From Siphonodentalium dalli (Eukaryota; Mollusca; Scaphopoda; Gadilida; Siphonodentaliidae), in contig CP136068.1 in NCBI GenBank assembly GCA_032622095.1, positions 187,667,309 through 187,731,308 on the forward strand: a stretch of DNA of 64,000 nt, read 5' to 3'. The translations under genes and the position numbers were made by a program. How positions within the stretch are numbered: the stretch's first letter is position 1; each line of letters starts with the position of its first letter. Below, one piece after another: positions 23,989 to 35,805 of the stretch. The notes under the pieces were generated by a model. That model was not told where the DNA came from. It ran no database searches and worked only from the letters and a program-made list of their open reading frames with translations.

Positions 23989-25823
23989 ACACACACACAC
24001 ACACACACCCTAACTCGCTGTCGGCGCTACTCGAGCACACAGGGACCATACAAATAAACACCGAAACTCGCTGCCGGCGTTACTCGAGCACTCAGATACC
24101 ATATAAACACACCGGAACTCGCGGTCGGCGTTACCCGAGCATGCACCCAGAGACCATATAAACACACCGGAACTCGCGGTCGGCGTTACTCGAGCACACA
24201 GAGACCATACAAACACACCGGAACTCGCGGTCGGCGTTACTCGAGCACACAGAGACCATACAAACACACCGGAACTCGCGGTCGGCGCTACTCGAGCACT
24301 CAGATACCATACAAACACACCGGAACTCGCGGCCGGCGTTACTCGAGCACACAGAGACCATACAAACACACCGAAACTCGCGGTCGGCGTTACTCAAGCA
24401 CACAGAGACCATACAAACACACCGGAACTCGCGGTCGGCGTTACTCGAGCACACAGAGACCATACAAACACACCGGAACTCGCGGCCGGCGTTACTCGAG
24501 CACCCAGAGACCATACAAACACACCGGAACTCGCGGTCGGCGTTACTCGAGCACACACAGAACATACAAACACACCGGAACTCGCGGCCGGCGTTACTCG
24601 AGTACCGAGAGACCATACAAACACACCGGAACTCGCGACCGTCGTTACTCGAGCACCCAGATACCATACAAACACACCGGAACACCCGGCTGGCGTTACT
24701 CGAGCACTCAGAGACCATACAAACACACCGGAACTGGAGGCCGGCGTTACTCGAACACACAGAGACCATACAAACACACCGGAACTGGAGGCCGGCGTTA
24801 CTCGAGCACACAGAGACCATACAAACACATCGGAACTCGCTGCCGGCGTTACTCGAGCACACAGAGACCATATAATCACACCGGAACTCGCTGCCGGCGT
24901 TACTCGAGCACACAGAGACCATACAAACACACCGGAACTGGAGGACGGCGTTACTCGAGCACACAGAGACCATACAAACACACCGGAACTCGCGGCCGGC
25001 GTTACTCGAGCACACAGAGACCATACAAACACACCGGAACTGGAGGACGGCGTTACTCGAGCACACAGAGACCATACAAACACACCGGAACTGGAGGCCG
25101 GCGTTACTCGAGCACACAGAGACCACACAAACACACCGAACTCGCGACCGGCGTTACTCGAGCACCCAGGGACCATACAAACACACCGGAAGGCCGGCGT
25201 TACTCGAGCACACAGAGAACATACAAACACACCGGGACTCGCGGTCGGCGTTACTCGAGGACACAGAGACCATACAAACACACCGGAACTCCCGGCCGGC
25301 GTTACTCGAGCACACAGAGACCATACAAACACACCGGAACTCGCGGTCGGCGTTACTCGAGCACACAGAGACCATATAAACACACCGGAACTCGCGGTCG
25401 GTGTTACCCGAGCACCCAGGGACCATATAAACACACCGGAACTCACGACCGGCGTTACTCGAGCACACAGAGACCATACAAACACACCGGGACTCGCGGT
25501 CGGCGTTAGTCGAGCACTCGGAGACCATACAAACACACCTGAACTCGCGGTGGGCGTTACTCGAGCGCCCAGAGACCATACAAACACACCGGAACTCGCG
25601 GCCGGTGTTACTCGAGCACACAGAGACCATACAAACACACCGAAATTCGCGGCCGGCGTTACTCGATCACACAGAGACCACACAAACACACCGGAACTGG
25701 AGGCCGGCGTTACTCGAGCACTCAGAGACCATACAAACACACCAGAACTCGCGGCCGGCGTTACTCGAGTACCGAGAGACCATACAAACACACCGGAAGT
25801 CGCGGCCGCGTTACTCGCCCACG
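23989..25823. repeat. 51-bp GC-rich satellite, ~35 units (copy 2)
   Basis: Counterpart of 13121-15405 but about 450 bp shorter. The first ~1.4 kb matches unit for unit. It then lacks the 708-bp higher-order repeat found in copy 1 and instead holds about five units (roughly 25430-25590) with variants not seen in copy 1, such as AACTCACGACCGG and GCGGTGGGCG. Longest by-product frame: 465 codons at 24394-25791 on the minus strand. Confidence 0.9.
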
Positions 25824-25941
25824 TAACAGTGGCGATAAGCGGGGGGGGGGGCGGAAGGATAAGATATATTTGTATATTGTTAACCCAACTTCAGATCTGA
25901 TGTCAGCCAGTGAAACGATAGACATGCTTGATTCTGGTATT

Positions 25942-26685
25942 TTATTTGTAGGTCAATTGCATACTCGTGACCACGAGAATATAAAGACGAAGTCTTGTAA
26001 GTTGATCAAGTTGTTTGTGTAACACCACATAATCCGTTTCCTGGGGCTGTAAAATCAGCGATATTATTTCGACTTCACTTTGTGTAATATACAGGTATAA
26101 GATGGCGACATATTCAATAGGGCGCGAACTACTGTTGACATCCATGTAGAAATTTAACAGAGGACAATACACACTGTGCTAGTTTTTGGACACGCACAAT
26201 GATACTGGGAATGAAATGGGGCCACTGTATACACCACCCCGACACCAGGTGTGTGTTTCAGATATAGAATGTCATGCATGTCGGTTTTTTTGGTGTAGTA
26301 AGATTGTATTTCCACATCCGTTTCGAATCCGTTCTGAATCAACTGTACCAGGCGTCTACTAAATTTGTCTGGATAATACGATGCCAGCTTTCCCCCCAGA
26401 ACAACAGTATTGGCTAAAGGATAATGTGTTATAGTGTGGTGGTATGACATTCAATGAATGAAGATATGCGTTGTTATCATCTTCGCTCAGGGTTAGTGTC
26501 AGTACGTGGGTACGTACGGTATGATTCAAGGAAATCGCAGGAACAGTGGTGCATTTATTTAACTGTGTGTGTTTCAGTAACAATTTATAGTCTCGACGGC
26601 AATTGCCGTGGACGTTGAGGAAATCCTTCAAAGGTTTTAGAATATAGTAATGTTTCATGCGGGCAAATGGTCGAAATTGTGCCAA
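25942..26685 (-). pseudogene. Frame-broken coding relic, unknown family (copy 2)
   Basis: Counterpart of 15524-16267. The same three overlapping minus-strand frames (26685-26359, 26450-26154, 26172-25942) carry the same frame changes. There is no evidence that either copy is intact. Confidence 0.35.
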
Positions 26686-27255
26686 GAAATCACTTGATAT
26701 TGAACTGATTGCAAGATCTCATCAATGCAACATTCCTCCAGTTGTTCTCCGCGTTGACCTTGCCACACTTGTGTTGATGGCATTCGTACTTTCTTGGACC
26801 ATACCGACCACCACCCAGCGCGAGTATGACATATCACCAAACTATCAAAGGCATTGTCTTTAAGACTACCCCCAGTATGTGTGAGGCTTATATAATAGTA
26901 TCAAATGGTACACGCCGGACCCAGTTGAATAAGAACGGCTTCCAAAATACAATAAAATAGTATATAAGAAAAGCAAAGCCACGCATGAGATCATGTCTGA
27001 ATCTAAAACATACCGGATGCAGGGGAGGTTGCAGTCATGGAAAATCAGAATCACCTCAGGTATTGTTGTTTTGAATCTTGGGAGTCATAATATGACTATT
27101 CGGCCATCTACGGTTGCGGACATTATCGACGCTTACTGGAGAATGGATTGTAACAAGAGACAGGTTACTATTGGATGTATATTGTTTTCATGTCTGTTTT
27201 TTTGGCGCGCACCCATTTTCTCTTGTTAAAGGCTCACTTAATTTTCGAACCCCTG

Positions 27256-27764
27256 CAGGGAGCCCCATACATATATAGAAGCATGTGTACTGAGTGTCGT
27301 CTGCTCATGTTTGTCTGGGGCTATGTATGGGTGAAATTATAAAATTGTTGAAGAATATAAGAAAAAAATATATAAATTGTTATAGAATGTAAGAAAAAAT
27401 AAAAACAAATGATAAAAATTTGTTAGGCCAATGCATTCTCTCATATATGCGAGGCGACCTATGGTCGACTCGCATATATAAGAGAATGCAATGGCACAGG
27501 GTAAAATTTTGACAAGCAGTTTGACTGTTAAGAGCATATGCTAGTTTATTTTTGGTCCCGTATTTGTTCGGAAATACACAAAATAAAAAACATCCATTAC
27601 CCTGCAGGGAGCCCCACACATATATAGAAGCATATAGAAGAGTGTCGTCTGCTCATGTTTGTCTGGGGCTCTGTATGGGTGAAATTATAAAATTGTTAAA
27701 GAATACAAGAAAAAATTATTGAAATTGTAAAAAATTGTTAGGCCAATGCATTCTCTTATATAAG
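27256..27764. mobile_element. Cluster of palindromic cassettes (copy 2)
   Basis: Counterpart of 16838-17346: second module, linker, full palindrome (27428-27495), spacer, second module (27603-27681), linker, half palindrome. One substitution was noted: AAAGAATAC here versus AACGAATAC in copy 1, near 27699. Confidence 0.75.
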
Positions 27765-28048
27765 TGAGTTTTAGCCCTTAGGTCCTTAAACTTGAAGCTT
27801 GACGAACAGCAAGTCGTCAAACCTATCAAAGCCTCTACAAATACAGTTTGTAATTGTCTAGCCTCCATTTGTGGCCATGTTGAGAAATATAAGGCAACAA
27901 CAAAACAGCCTATGGATTCCCATTCATTCATTAGTAGGGAGTTCATCTAATGAATTCAGTAGCTTTTTCAACTTTAGCTGAATGCTATATCATGTATATC
28001 AATGAAAAGGTCTTATAAATGTTGCCACTTATTGAATCGCCACATCCA

Positions 28049-28403
28049 GATTATTCATTGTGGGTTTTCGTCTTCCAGAGATGCTACTATCCCGATTATT
28101 TATTGTGGGTTTTCGTCTTCCAGAGATGCTACTATCCCGATTATTTATTGTGGGTTTTCGTCTTCTAGAGATGTTACTATCCCGATTATTTATTGTGGGT
28201 TTTCGTCTTCCAGAGATGCTACTATCCCGATTATTTATTGTGGGTTTTCGTCTTCCAGAGATGCTACTATCCCGATTATTTATTGTGGGTTTTCGTCTTC
28301 CAGAGATGTTACTATCCCGATTATTTATTGTGGGTTTTCGTCTTCCAGAGATGTTACTATCCCGATTATTTATTGTGGGTTTTCGTCTTCCAGAGATGTT
28401 ACT
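28049..28403. repeat. 45-bp minisatellite, ~8 units (copy 2, complete)
   Basis: Nearly eight 45-bp units are present. The first five match copy 1. The last three share an ATGTTACT variant. The array ends in unique sequence (CTAGCTGCACC), so this is probably the original right edge of the array. Confidence 0.95.
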
Positions 28404-29160
28404 AGCTGCACCACGCGACTGAAGACGTTTTAAATTGGAAACGATAGATCGTTAATGCACCGTTTCGTTTATAAATATTTTTATATTATGACAACAGTGG
28501 AAAATATAATGTGACAATATCGACGACTTTTCAATTTCTTGCCACCAGTTTGGCAGCCATCTTGGCTGTGAGTATCAATTGCCTGACGCAGACCACTACT
28601 TCGTATTAATGTTCCCTATCCACGTGTAAATGTGGGTTGAATTCTCCTAAAAATAACGCCCATCATAAGAAAGTAAAGGAATGTAGGCGTGTTTTCGAAT
28701 TTCGGTCGCCATTTTGGCAGCCATCTTCGATTTAGGAAACCATTTCTTGCATGTGATGTAAGGTACTTACTTCACCTCAGTATTTCCAACTGAACTGTAC
28801 GCATGGGTGTAGTTGCCATGACAATAACACCCAATGATGTGAATATGGGGGATTTTCGGTGATTTTTCAAAATCTGTCCGCCATTGTGGGCGCCTTTTTG
28901 GATTTGGGGGACTTTTATTTGGATATGATATAAGGACAGTTCTTCGCCCCAGTGTTCCCAATGCACAACAGTAATACGCATATTTGGAGTTGTCGTGACA
29001 ATAACGGTCACTGATGTGAAACCAGGGGCGTATAGACAGGGATTTGGCTTGAGGGCTGTCTCAATCATCTCATATTTTGACCAAAAATTAAAAAAGTTGA
29101 AAATTGTTAGCTAAATTACGGAAGTAAATTGTCAATTATTATTAGGACGATAAATAGACC
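28404..29160. repeat. Diverged ~170-bp repeat units, no gene
   Basis: Two diverged units at about 28690-28845 and 28850-29022 share motifs in the same order: TTTTCG with a CGCCATT segment, GATTT(A/G)GG, a GATATAAGG-like segment, CCCCAGTNTTCC, CATGACAATAAC and GATGTGAA. An earlier partial unit may start near 28545 (GGCAGCCATCTTGG). No coding family is recognised. A CAGGGGCGTATAGACAGG string at about 29024 resembles a transposon end without a partner. Confidence 0.5.
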
Positions 29161-29161
29161 T

Positions 29162-29626
29162 TTAGAGATGCACAATCCGAATTAATGCTCCCAAATTACT
29201 ATTTCTTTGGCTTCGGAGGCAAAACAATATTTTATTCGAGTCGAGCAACCCACCCATCAAAGCTCAGAGTGATCAGATATAGATTTTTGAAATTCGTTAT
29301 TTCCCGAGATATGTAATTTATGGCGGCCTGGAAACTATTCGTCAAACCGACGGTCTCGGACCAAATTGCGGATGAAGATGGATAACTCTAAAATAAAGTG
29401 GCTTTGGGTGTTAGATATTTGATTACCCGGCAAAATTTCGTTAACAAAAATATTGATAAATAACATGTTTTGGGCAATTTCGTATACTATAGTGGTTAGC
29501 ATTATTTTTGGGCAATTAATAGATTCTTATAACTGAAGCGACATTTCAAAACATGTTGTTGTTGTTGTTGTTTTTGTTGGAATCTGATGATATGGGGACC
29601 ATCGAATCAGATTGAGACCCTTTAAA
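29162..29626. mobile_element. TTAA palindromic MITE
   Basis: The left part (GATGCACAATCCGAATTAAT, then CTATTTCTTTGGCTTCGG) and right part (GGGGACCATCGAATCAGATT, then GAGACCCTTTAA) are the two termini of the family. The interior keeps the segments in the reverse order to 36947-37389, so it is inserted the other way round. No open frame of note. Confidence 0.8.
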
Positions 29627-31054
29627 TTGAATAACTGAATCATTTCTGAACTGGTGATCTGAAAAGTATTGAAAACAGATGACATAATTATCAACATTTA
29701 TAATGAAATGGATCGTTGTTATTGGTCATCTGACTTTTGAAAGGATGGATACCTCTCCCACCGATACCACCCCATAGAGAGATATACGTCCCTGATATAG
29801 CTGGGGTGAAAACAAATCACACAGTCGTGACAAAATTCCCAGGAACGTGGCTTTTGTTGTCGTTCGAGAAAATCATGTCATCAGTCTGAATATCGATGTT
29901 TAAAGTGATGTGAAACACTCTGTGCACTGAGGCGCTCCCAGGGGCGCCGGAAGCATCCAAGGGCAGGGGGGGGGGTCAGCTGCCCCCCTCTTCCGGCGCC
30001 CCTGTGCGCTCCCAGGCGGAATAACAAATAATCATGGAAAAATAAGTTATTTTCATAAATTTTACATCAAAATAGTCATATGAATGCTTTATTGCGAAGA
30101 CCCAAACTAATGAGTAACATGCAAAAGATATATACAATATTTTATATACAATATATACATGATGAAAATGAGACCCCTCCCTACAAACGTGTAGTTGTTT
30201 TTTTTTCTTTTTTTTTCCTTGTTCCTTATTTTGTTCTTTTAAAAATCGTGTAATTACATAAGTTATATTCTTCCTTATGTTTTCAATGTCATTTTGATTA
30301 TCAGTTTGAATTATTGACCATGCAATGAGCTAATTCAGCTGCCTTCCACAAGGTATATAATTAATTGAAATTGAGATACTTCTCTAAAGGCAATTTTTAG
30401 GAAAATAGAGAGTTGTTTCCAACGAGAGATATTTTCTATTGACAAGAGCCCATGAAACTTTTCGCGCGAAGGATTTTCCCAGTAATATTTTGGGATATAT
30501 ATAGCGCTCTCGTAGACATTTATATTTGCCACAGTCGGAAAACAGCGTCATTGTTACAAACGAATTACACGCAGTGATTATTATTGCCGCAATGTTTGTT
30601 CCCATGCAATGAATCGTCCCGAATAAAGTAGTAAATATTGTGGTTGGGATTTTCGACAATCTTATATTTACTACATTCTTCCAGTGGAGACAGTGTTTGG
30701 ATACTAACTGATTGATTTTATTCAATGAAATAAGTCCACAATATATATGTCTTTAAATTCCGTGAGTCAGTGTTTGAGTTGGAACTATTTAATTCAGTGT
30801 CAATCGCCTAGGTGCAAATGGAATATTTCTAAAACTTGGAACATCGTCTAGCATCGAAGAGAGCAGTTGAATATCTGAAACATCAAATAATCCCCATTGA
30901 TACCCATAGCTCACACCATTACCCTAGCTCCCACCAATACCCCTTGCTATTACATGGACTAAGGAATATACTTCCCGCGACTTCAAAAAGTTCCCAGGGT
31001 TTTTACTGGTGAATATAGTCTCTGCGGACTACGGACGTTGGCCAGAATTTCGCA
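29627..31054. other. Interval with small inverted repeats, no gene
   Basis: A GC-rich inverted repeat is formed by CCCAGGGGCGCCGGAAG (29938-29954) and CTTCCGGCGCCCCTG (29990-30004) around a G-rich and C-rich loop; it looks like a very small transposon remnant. AAAGTGATGTGAAACACTC at about 29902 precedes it. A fragment of the 8364-8812 MITE lies at about 30985-31030. A minus-strand 113-codon frame at 30384-30725 is unrecognised and I do not call it a gene. Confidence 0.5.
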
Positions 31055-31382
31055 AACTCAATGCAGCGCCCTCTCCGTTATCACTGCGATAATTCACTGC
31101 CACAAGGATGGTACTTTGCGGACCGATACATCTAATTTTACGTATCGTCGGAACTATATTTAGTCACCTATTATCTTATTTTGACCACCACAAGTTTGCA
31201 ATAATGGTAATTCTTTCGGTATGCATAAGAACAATATGTACTGAGCAAGACAGACAATGTTAATCCTATAAAACATACATGTAAGAATTAAGATCATGTC
31301 AGAAATCCTTACCAAATGTCCATGTGGCAGTGGTATCTCAGCGGAGATGGGAGATATCTCTGCCTGGAGTTTGAGATATTCG
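31055..31382. mobile_element. Dispersed ~315-bp element, copy A
   Basis: The termini are inverted: AACTCAATGCAG at the left, CTGCCTGGAGTT at the right. The interior (GTACTTTGCGGACCGATACA, ACTATATTTAGTCACCTATT, TCCTTACCAAATGTCC) is shared with 44348-44660 in the same orientation and with 45544-45859 in reverse. It is non-coding and present three times in the window. Confidence 0.85.
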
Positions 31383-31968
31383 TGGCATGATCCACAATAC
31401 CCCTCTAACCCAAGCTCCGTGCAGAGTTCAGTCCCCTACGCAGGACTTACCTTTGCCAGCACCTATACACGTAAATCGTCGTAATGTGAAGAAACGTCGC
31501 ATTTATTTATTTGATATTTTTGTAGGTTACACTTCATTCTGCATTATTCTGAGAAACTGAACTGTCCATATTTATTTGAAAAAGTCGAGATCAAGCCAGA
31601 ATGAATTATAACTGGCAAAACACTTCAATAAAAAATGTTAGATTTAATAAGAAAATACACGTGCCGGCAGCGTTCAGACATCGCGTGGCGAGGGGACCGA
31701 ACTCTGTTTTGCAGCTTGCCCCTAACCCCCACCAATACCCTCGCTACGCCACTAAATATAATTGGACGAAAATAAACACACAGCCGTGACAAATAAGGGA
31801 ACTACTTTAATTATTATAATTGGGGACATGGTAAAACATTTGATCAATTACCACCATAAATATAAATACACATGTATCATTTAGACATATAACATGCACA
31901 CACCGGTCACGCGAGCACTCAGAATATAACTTGATTGTCGACACGAATATAGCACCGAACCATACAGC
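31383..31968. other. Interval with dispersed repeat pieces, no gene
   Basis: The piece at 31420-31475 matches 6910-6975. A GCAGCGTTCAGACATCG...GGGACCGAACTCTG piece near 31667-31712 matches the segments at about 39448-39485. These look like remnants of one element whose ends I cannot define. Confidence 0.5.
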
Positions 31969-32414
31969 CAAGCCTGCAAATAGCGTGTCTGTCATTTGCA
32001 TAATGAGATCCCCAGAGGGTGAATTTAGTGACGCCATCCCGCATAGCGGGCTAGCATAACTAAATTCACCCTCTGGGGACCTCATTCTGCTAAAGGCTCT
32101 CAACTGCTATGGCATACCTAGGTTCAGATTGAAGTTCCCCAGTTGAAGTTGGTGATGTTCACCCATTGGGCACCTCAATTATGAATTTTATCTTCTGCAA
32201 ATTAGGGGATATAGAAACTTCCTAGAAGGGAAATGTAACTAAAAACAATGTTAATTTGGTACTATAGATACTTCCCAGAAGATGATGCCTAAGCAGAATG
32301 AGGTCTCCAGATGGTGAATTTGGTGATGCTAGCCCGCTGTGCGGGATAGCATCACTAAATTCACCCTCTGGGGACCTCATTCTGCAAATGACAGACACGC
32401 TATTTGCGGGCTTG
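31969..32414. mobile_element. Double-hairpin element, longer copy
   Basis: The outer ends are CAAGCCTGCAAATAGCG and its near complement CGCTATTTGCGGGCTTG. Inside are two long hairpins at about 31999-32089 and 32293-32384. Each has ~38-bp arms (CCAGAGGGTGAATTTAGTGA and complement) closing on a CCCGC..GCGGG loop. The spacer between them holds short diverged sequence. The element has no coding capacity and is closely related to 37851-38180. Confidence 0.85.
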
Positions 32415-32489
32415 CATGCAGCTGGCGGAAACATGATAGACAGATTCCTGAACAAACACGCTCAGGAATTCGACGAATGGTTAATTGAG

Positions 32490-32847
32490 GAACAATTCAT
32501 AAATCACGAATGCGATAGAGAGGTGTCGCAGACTTACGATTACAGTTAAAGATACCGTCTCTCATCAATTCATAAAGCACGAATGCGATAGAGAGGTGTC
32601 ACAGACTTACGATTACAGTTAAAGATACCGTCTCTCATCAATTCATAAAGCACGAATGCGATAGAGAGGTGTCACAGACTTACGATTACAGTTAAATATA
32701 CCGTCTCTCATCAATTCATAAATCACGAATGCGATAGAGAGGTGTCACAGACTTACGATTACAGTTAAAGATACCGTCTCTCATCAATTCATAAAGCACG
32801 AATGCGATAGAGAGGTGTCACAGACTTACGATTACAGTTAAAGATAC
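32490..32847. repeat. 73-bp minisatellite, ~5 units
   Basis: The unit starts CATCAATTCATAAAGCACGA and continues ATGCGATAGAGAGGTGTCAC, AGACTTACGATTACAGTTAA and AGATACCGTCTCT. The period is 73 bp by direct positions (32490, 32563, 32636 and so on). It begins 75 bp after the double-hairpin element. Confidence 0.95.
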
Positions 32848-32899
32848 AAAAGTCTCTCGTCTCGGACTTTGAGCAGCGTGCGTGTAATTTCCTTAAACT

Positions 32900-33145
32900 T
32901 TAACCCTTTCATGACTGGAGCTTCCTGAAATTTTGCAACATGTGCAAATGCATTCTCTTATATATGTGTGTCTCCCATGGGGCGCCTCGTAAATATAAGA
33001 GAATACATTGGCTTAGCAATATTGTACGCCAGTGCATTCTCTTATATATGTGAGTCTCCATATGGGAGACTCGCATATATAAGAGAATGCATGAAACATG
33101 ATCATCAATGCTGCACCAGCGCCGCTCCCATTGAGAAAGGGTTAA
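32900..33145. mobile_element. TTAA MITE carrying two palindromic cassettes
   Basis: It is bounded by TTAA on both sides with termini CCCTTTCATGACTGGAG and, complemented, CCCTTTCTCAATGGGAG. Target site TTAA and CCC-starting termini are typical of piggyBac-type elements. Two ~67-bp palindromes lie inside (32944-33012 and 33028-33092), each a variant of the recurrent cassette with a CTCCCATGGGG or CTCCATATGGGAG centre. It is 246 bp and non-coding. Confidence 0.85.
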
Positions 33146-33702
33146 AGATGGTCTATCTCTTCTGGGCCAGTATAACAACAACAACAACATAATTGTTATA
33201 AATCTCGATTGAGGCACTGTATTATTTGTTTATAAAGTTGTTTATTTCGATTGTAATGCGCGGTAAATCTCTTAGCTAAAATGCAATTTGCCTTGATTGA
33301 GGGTGATAGCAAGATAGAGTTATCTCTCTTGGTATGCTCTTGGTACGCTCCGAACGTCTGAGCACCGATTTATGTCCTGAAAATAGCACCCAAAAACTGT
33401 CCAACGAATGTCCCGGATTATCACGTGGCGGCTTCTACCCAATCAGAAATAGTGTTAGTTAAGGGATGGAATTATAATTTAACTTATTGTGCACGCTGGG
33501 TTCTGTATATATAAGTTCACAGAAGAGAGGTTATATTTTTAATGGACATTTGAAGTGGGTTCATATGAAATAACATAAAAGTCTGTGAAACAAAACTATC
33601 CTCAACACGTATACTAAAAATAGATGGACTTTGTTCGGTCAGTGTTATCATTCGGTCCAGGGGATTCATATAATGTTCTACGACACATAAATTTCCCACT
33701 GT
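33146..33702. other. Interval with no recognised gene
   Basis: A short AACAAC tract lies at 33173-33189. No element ends or coding family could be supported in the rest. Confidence 0.6.
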
Positions 33703-34127
33703 TTAAAGGTACTCAATCCGATTAAGCGCCCCTAAATTACTATTTCTTTGGCTTCAGGGGTAAAACAATATTTGATTCGAGTCGAGGAACCCATCCATCA
33801 AAGCTCAGAATGATCAGATATTGATTTTTGAATTTTTTTTATTTCTATTGTTTCTGGCCCAGAACACGCCGTCAAAAGGATGTTCTCGGTCAAAATTGCG
33901 TTATTATTACCACTTGATTTTAGAGTTATCCATCTTCGTCCGTTTCAATAAGTGTTTCTGTGGCAATTATTAGTACACATCTCGAGAAAATTAAAAATTT
34001 CAAAAATCAATATCTGATCATTCTGAGCTTTGATGGATGGGTTCCTCGACTCGAATCAAATATTTTTTACCCCTGAAGCCAAAGAAATAGTACTTTAGGG
34101 GCGCTTAATCGGATTGAGTACCTTTAA
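33703..34127. mobile_element. TTAA palindromic MITE, symmetrical form
   Basis: TTAA flanks an element whose ends are both AGGTACTCAATCCGATTAAG followed by CGCCCCTAAATTACT, that is, two copies of the same terminus in inverted orientation. Other family members have two different ends. The arms run inward for about 130 bp through GATTCGAGTCGAGGAACCC and AAAGCTCAGA. The centre keeps TTTTAGAGTTATCCATCTTC. It is 425 bp and non-coding. Confidence 0.9.
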
Positions 34128-34508
34128 TGGGGTAGCATACGATAAACAAGAATACACGATTAGGGAGCCATAAATTCATTTTCATTATAATTACCATGTT
34201 GTTTGCATCGTTCATATATAACACACGAGTGTATGTTGCACTATAATCCATGGCTCAATTCATTCATTTGTTGCATATGTTCTGTTGGGTATGAAATGAT
34301 ATGGTCCAATAAATGGCCGGATTTAGTGTGCAGTACCCCTTTAAACTTTGATTTTGCAAAATCTCGCGAGCCGTTCAAAATCTCTCTCGACACGACGATG
34401 TTTGGTAAACGGCTGGTTTGATGTTTCTTACTTCTGGGTTAGGTTAGTACATAACTTTCGCTGAATATCAGCGTCATGTTACACATATCAAATGAACACA
34501 CTGTTTAA
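34128..34508. other. Interval with fragments of a TTAA element
   Basis: AATGGCCGGATTTAGTGTGC followed by AGTACCCCTTTAAA at about 34311-34345 matches the right terminus of the composite at 37792-39397. AAATTCATTTTCATTATAAT at about 34171 matches that element's internal repeat. The left terminus is not clear. No gene is recognised. Confidence 0.5.
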
Positions 34509-34774
34509 CAGCCTCGGGTATCACATGAACACAGGATTCGTATAAGCTGAGATAACACACAATTCATATACATTCATATAGGTTAAAGCAACAGCTTCAA
34601 GTATCACATGAACACAAGATTCGTATGAGCTGAGATAACACACAATTCATATACATTCATATAGGTTAAAGCAACAGCTTCAAGTATCACATGAACACAA
34701 GATTCGTATGAGCTGAGATAACACACAATTCATATACATTCATATAGGTTAAAGCAACAGCTTCAAGTATCACG
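34509..34774. repeat. 83-bp minisatellite, ~3 units
   Basis: Units begin at 34509, 34592 and 34675, each containing CAGCTTCAAGTATCACATGA, ACACAAGATTCGTATGAGCT and CATACATTCATATAGG. A fourth unit is cut after about 16 bases. Confidence 0.95.
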
Positions 34775-34880
34775 TGGAGGGGCGTGGCTATAGATGCAAC
34801 CTGATAAATATCCAGATTCCGTCTCATGTTAAATATCAACTGGTCGATTAGAAGGAGACCCCTGAAGCTATATAAATATA

Positions 34881-35034
34881 AGAAATGAATGTAGTGGGTG
34901 TCTGTTATCGGGAGATTCGGCGCTGGTGTTGTTGGGGGACATTTTATGAGCGGGTCTCACTAAATGTGCACCAACGAGTTAAAGAACGACAGCGCCGTAT
35001 CCCCCAATAACACACACCCACTACATTCATTTCT
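34881..35034. mobile_element. 154-bp inverted-repeat element
   Basis: AGAAATGAATGTAGTGGGTG at the left and CACCCACTACATTCATTTCT at the right are exact complements. The arms continue with a CGGCGCTG/CAGCGCCG pair about 35 bp inward. No coding capacity. It directly abuts the next TTAA MITE. Confidence 0.8.
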
Positions 35035-35522
35035 TAAAGGTACTCAATCCGAACAGAGGGTCCCCATCTCAACAGATTCCAACAACAACAATCCGATCAG
35101 AGGGTCCTATATTACTATTTCTTTGGCTTTGGTGGTAAAAAATATTAGATTCGAGTCGAGGAACCCATCAAACAAAGCTCATAGTTATTAGATATTGATT
35201 TTTGAAATGTGTTATTTGCTCGAGATGAGTACTAATAATTGCCGTCAATTTCGTAACCTGCTCGAGATGTGTACACCAAAACACTATTCAAACAGACAAG
35301 GATGGATAACTCTAAAATCAAGTGGTAATAATAACGCAATTTTGACTATGTTCTGGGCCAGATAGTATTCCCGATAATGAAAAATAATAGATTTCTAAAA
35401 TCGATATCTAACAAATCTGAGCTTTGATGGGTGACTTCCTCGACTCGAATCAAATATGTTTGACCCCGAAGCCATTGAAATAGTAATTGAGAGCAGTTTT
35501 ATCGGATTGAGTACCTTTCAAT
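35034..35522. mobile_element. TTAA palindromic MITE
   Basis: The left end TTAAAGGTACTCAATCCGA is intact. The right end GATTGAGTACCTTTCAA has a single-base change in the TTAA. The interior holds a partial duplication of the left terminus (AATCCGATCAGAGGGTCC near 35091). Family-specific segments are present, including GATTCGAGTCGAGGAACCC. Confidence 0.8.
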
Positions 35523-35568
35523 GTCTAGTTTTAACCCGCCTTGGAGTTTAACAATTTACCAACTGTAT

Positions 35569-35805
35569 TTAAAGGGGGACTATGCTAATTTTAATAAATT
35601 CACGATCTAATATCGATAGTATATAGAAAAATAATTAATTTGAGTCGAAGAGGTCTTATGTTAACGTTCAGAAACTGTAATGATTTAATATAACTTTAAT
35701 TTTTGGCCGGGTACTTCGTACTCAAAAAATGTAAAATGTGTTGACCTTATTCTACGAAACAGAGCATATAGAAACCGACACCATTAGAGTGCAGTCTCCC
35801 TTTAA
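35569..35805. mobile_element. TTAA MITE with AGGGGGACT termini
   Basis: TTAA flanks a 237-bp element whose ends are AGGGGGACTATGC and, complemented, AGGGAGACTGCAC. The same terminal type bounds the composite at 37792-39397. No open frame of note. The TTAA specificity suggests movement by a piggyBac-like transposase in trans. Confidence 0.7.

Larger units (their letters stand above)
17853..28403 (+). repeat. Tandem segmental duplication, copy 2
   Basis: This repeats copy 1 in the same order and orientation. The coordinate offset is 10,868-10,870 up to the 51-bp satellite and 10,418 after it. The satellite therefore accounts for nearly all the length difference (about 452 bp). The right limit is taken as the end of the 45-bp array; sequence after 28404 has no counterpart in copy 1. 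Confidence 0.95.

Noticed and set aside
28002-28433. 143-codon frame with 15-residue repeats
   Set aside because: It is a direct translation of the 45-bp minisatellite; the overlapping frames on the same strand are open as well.
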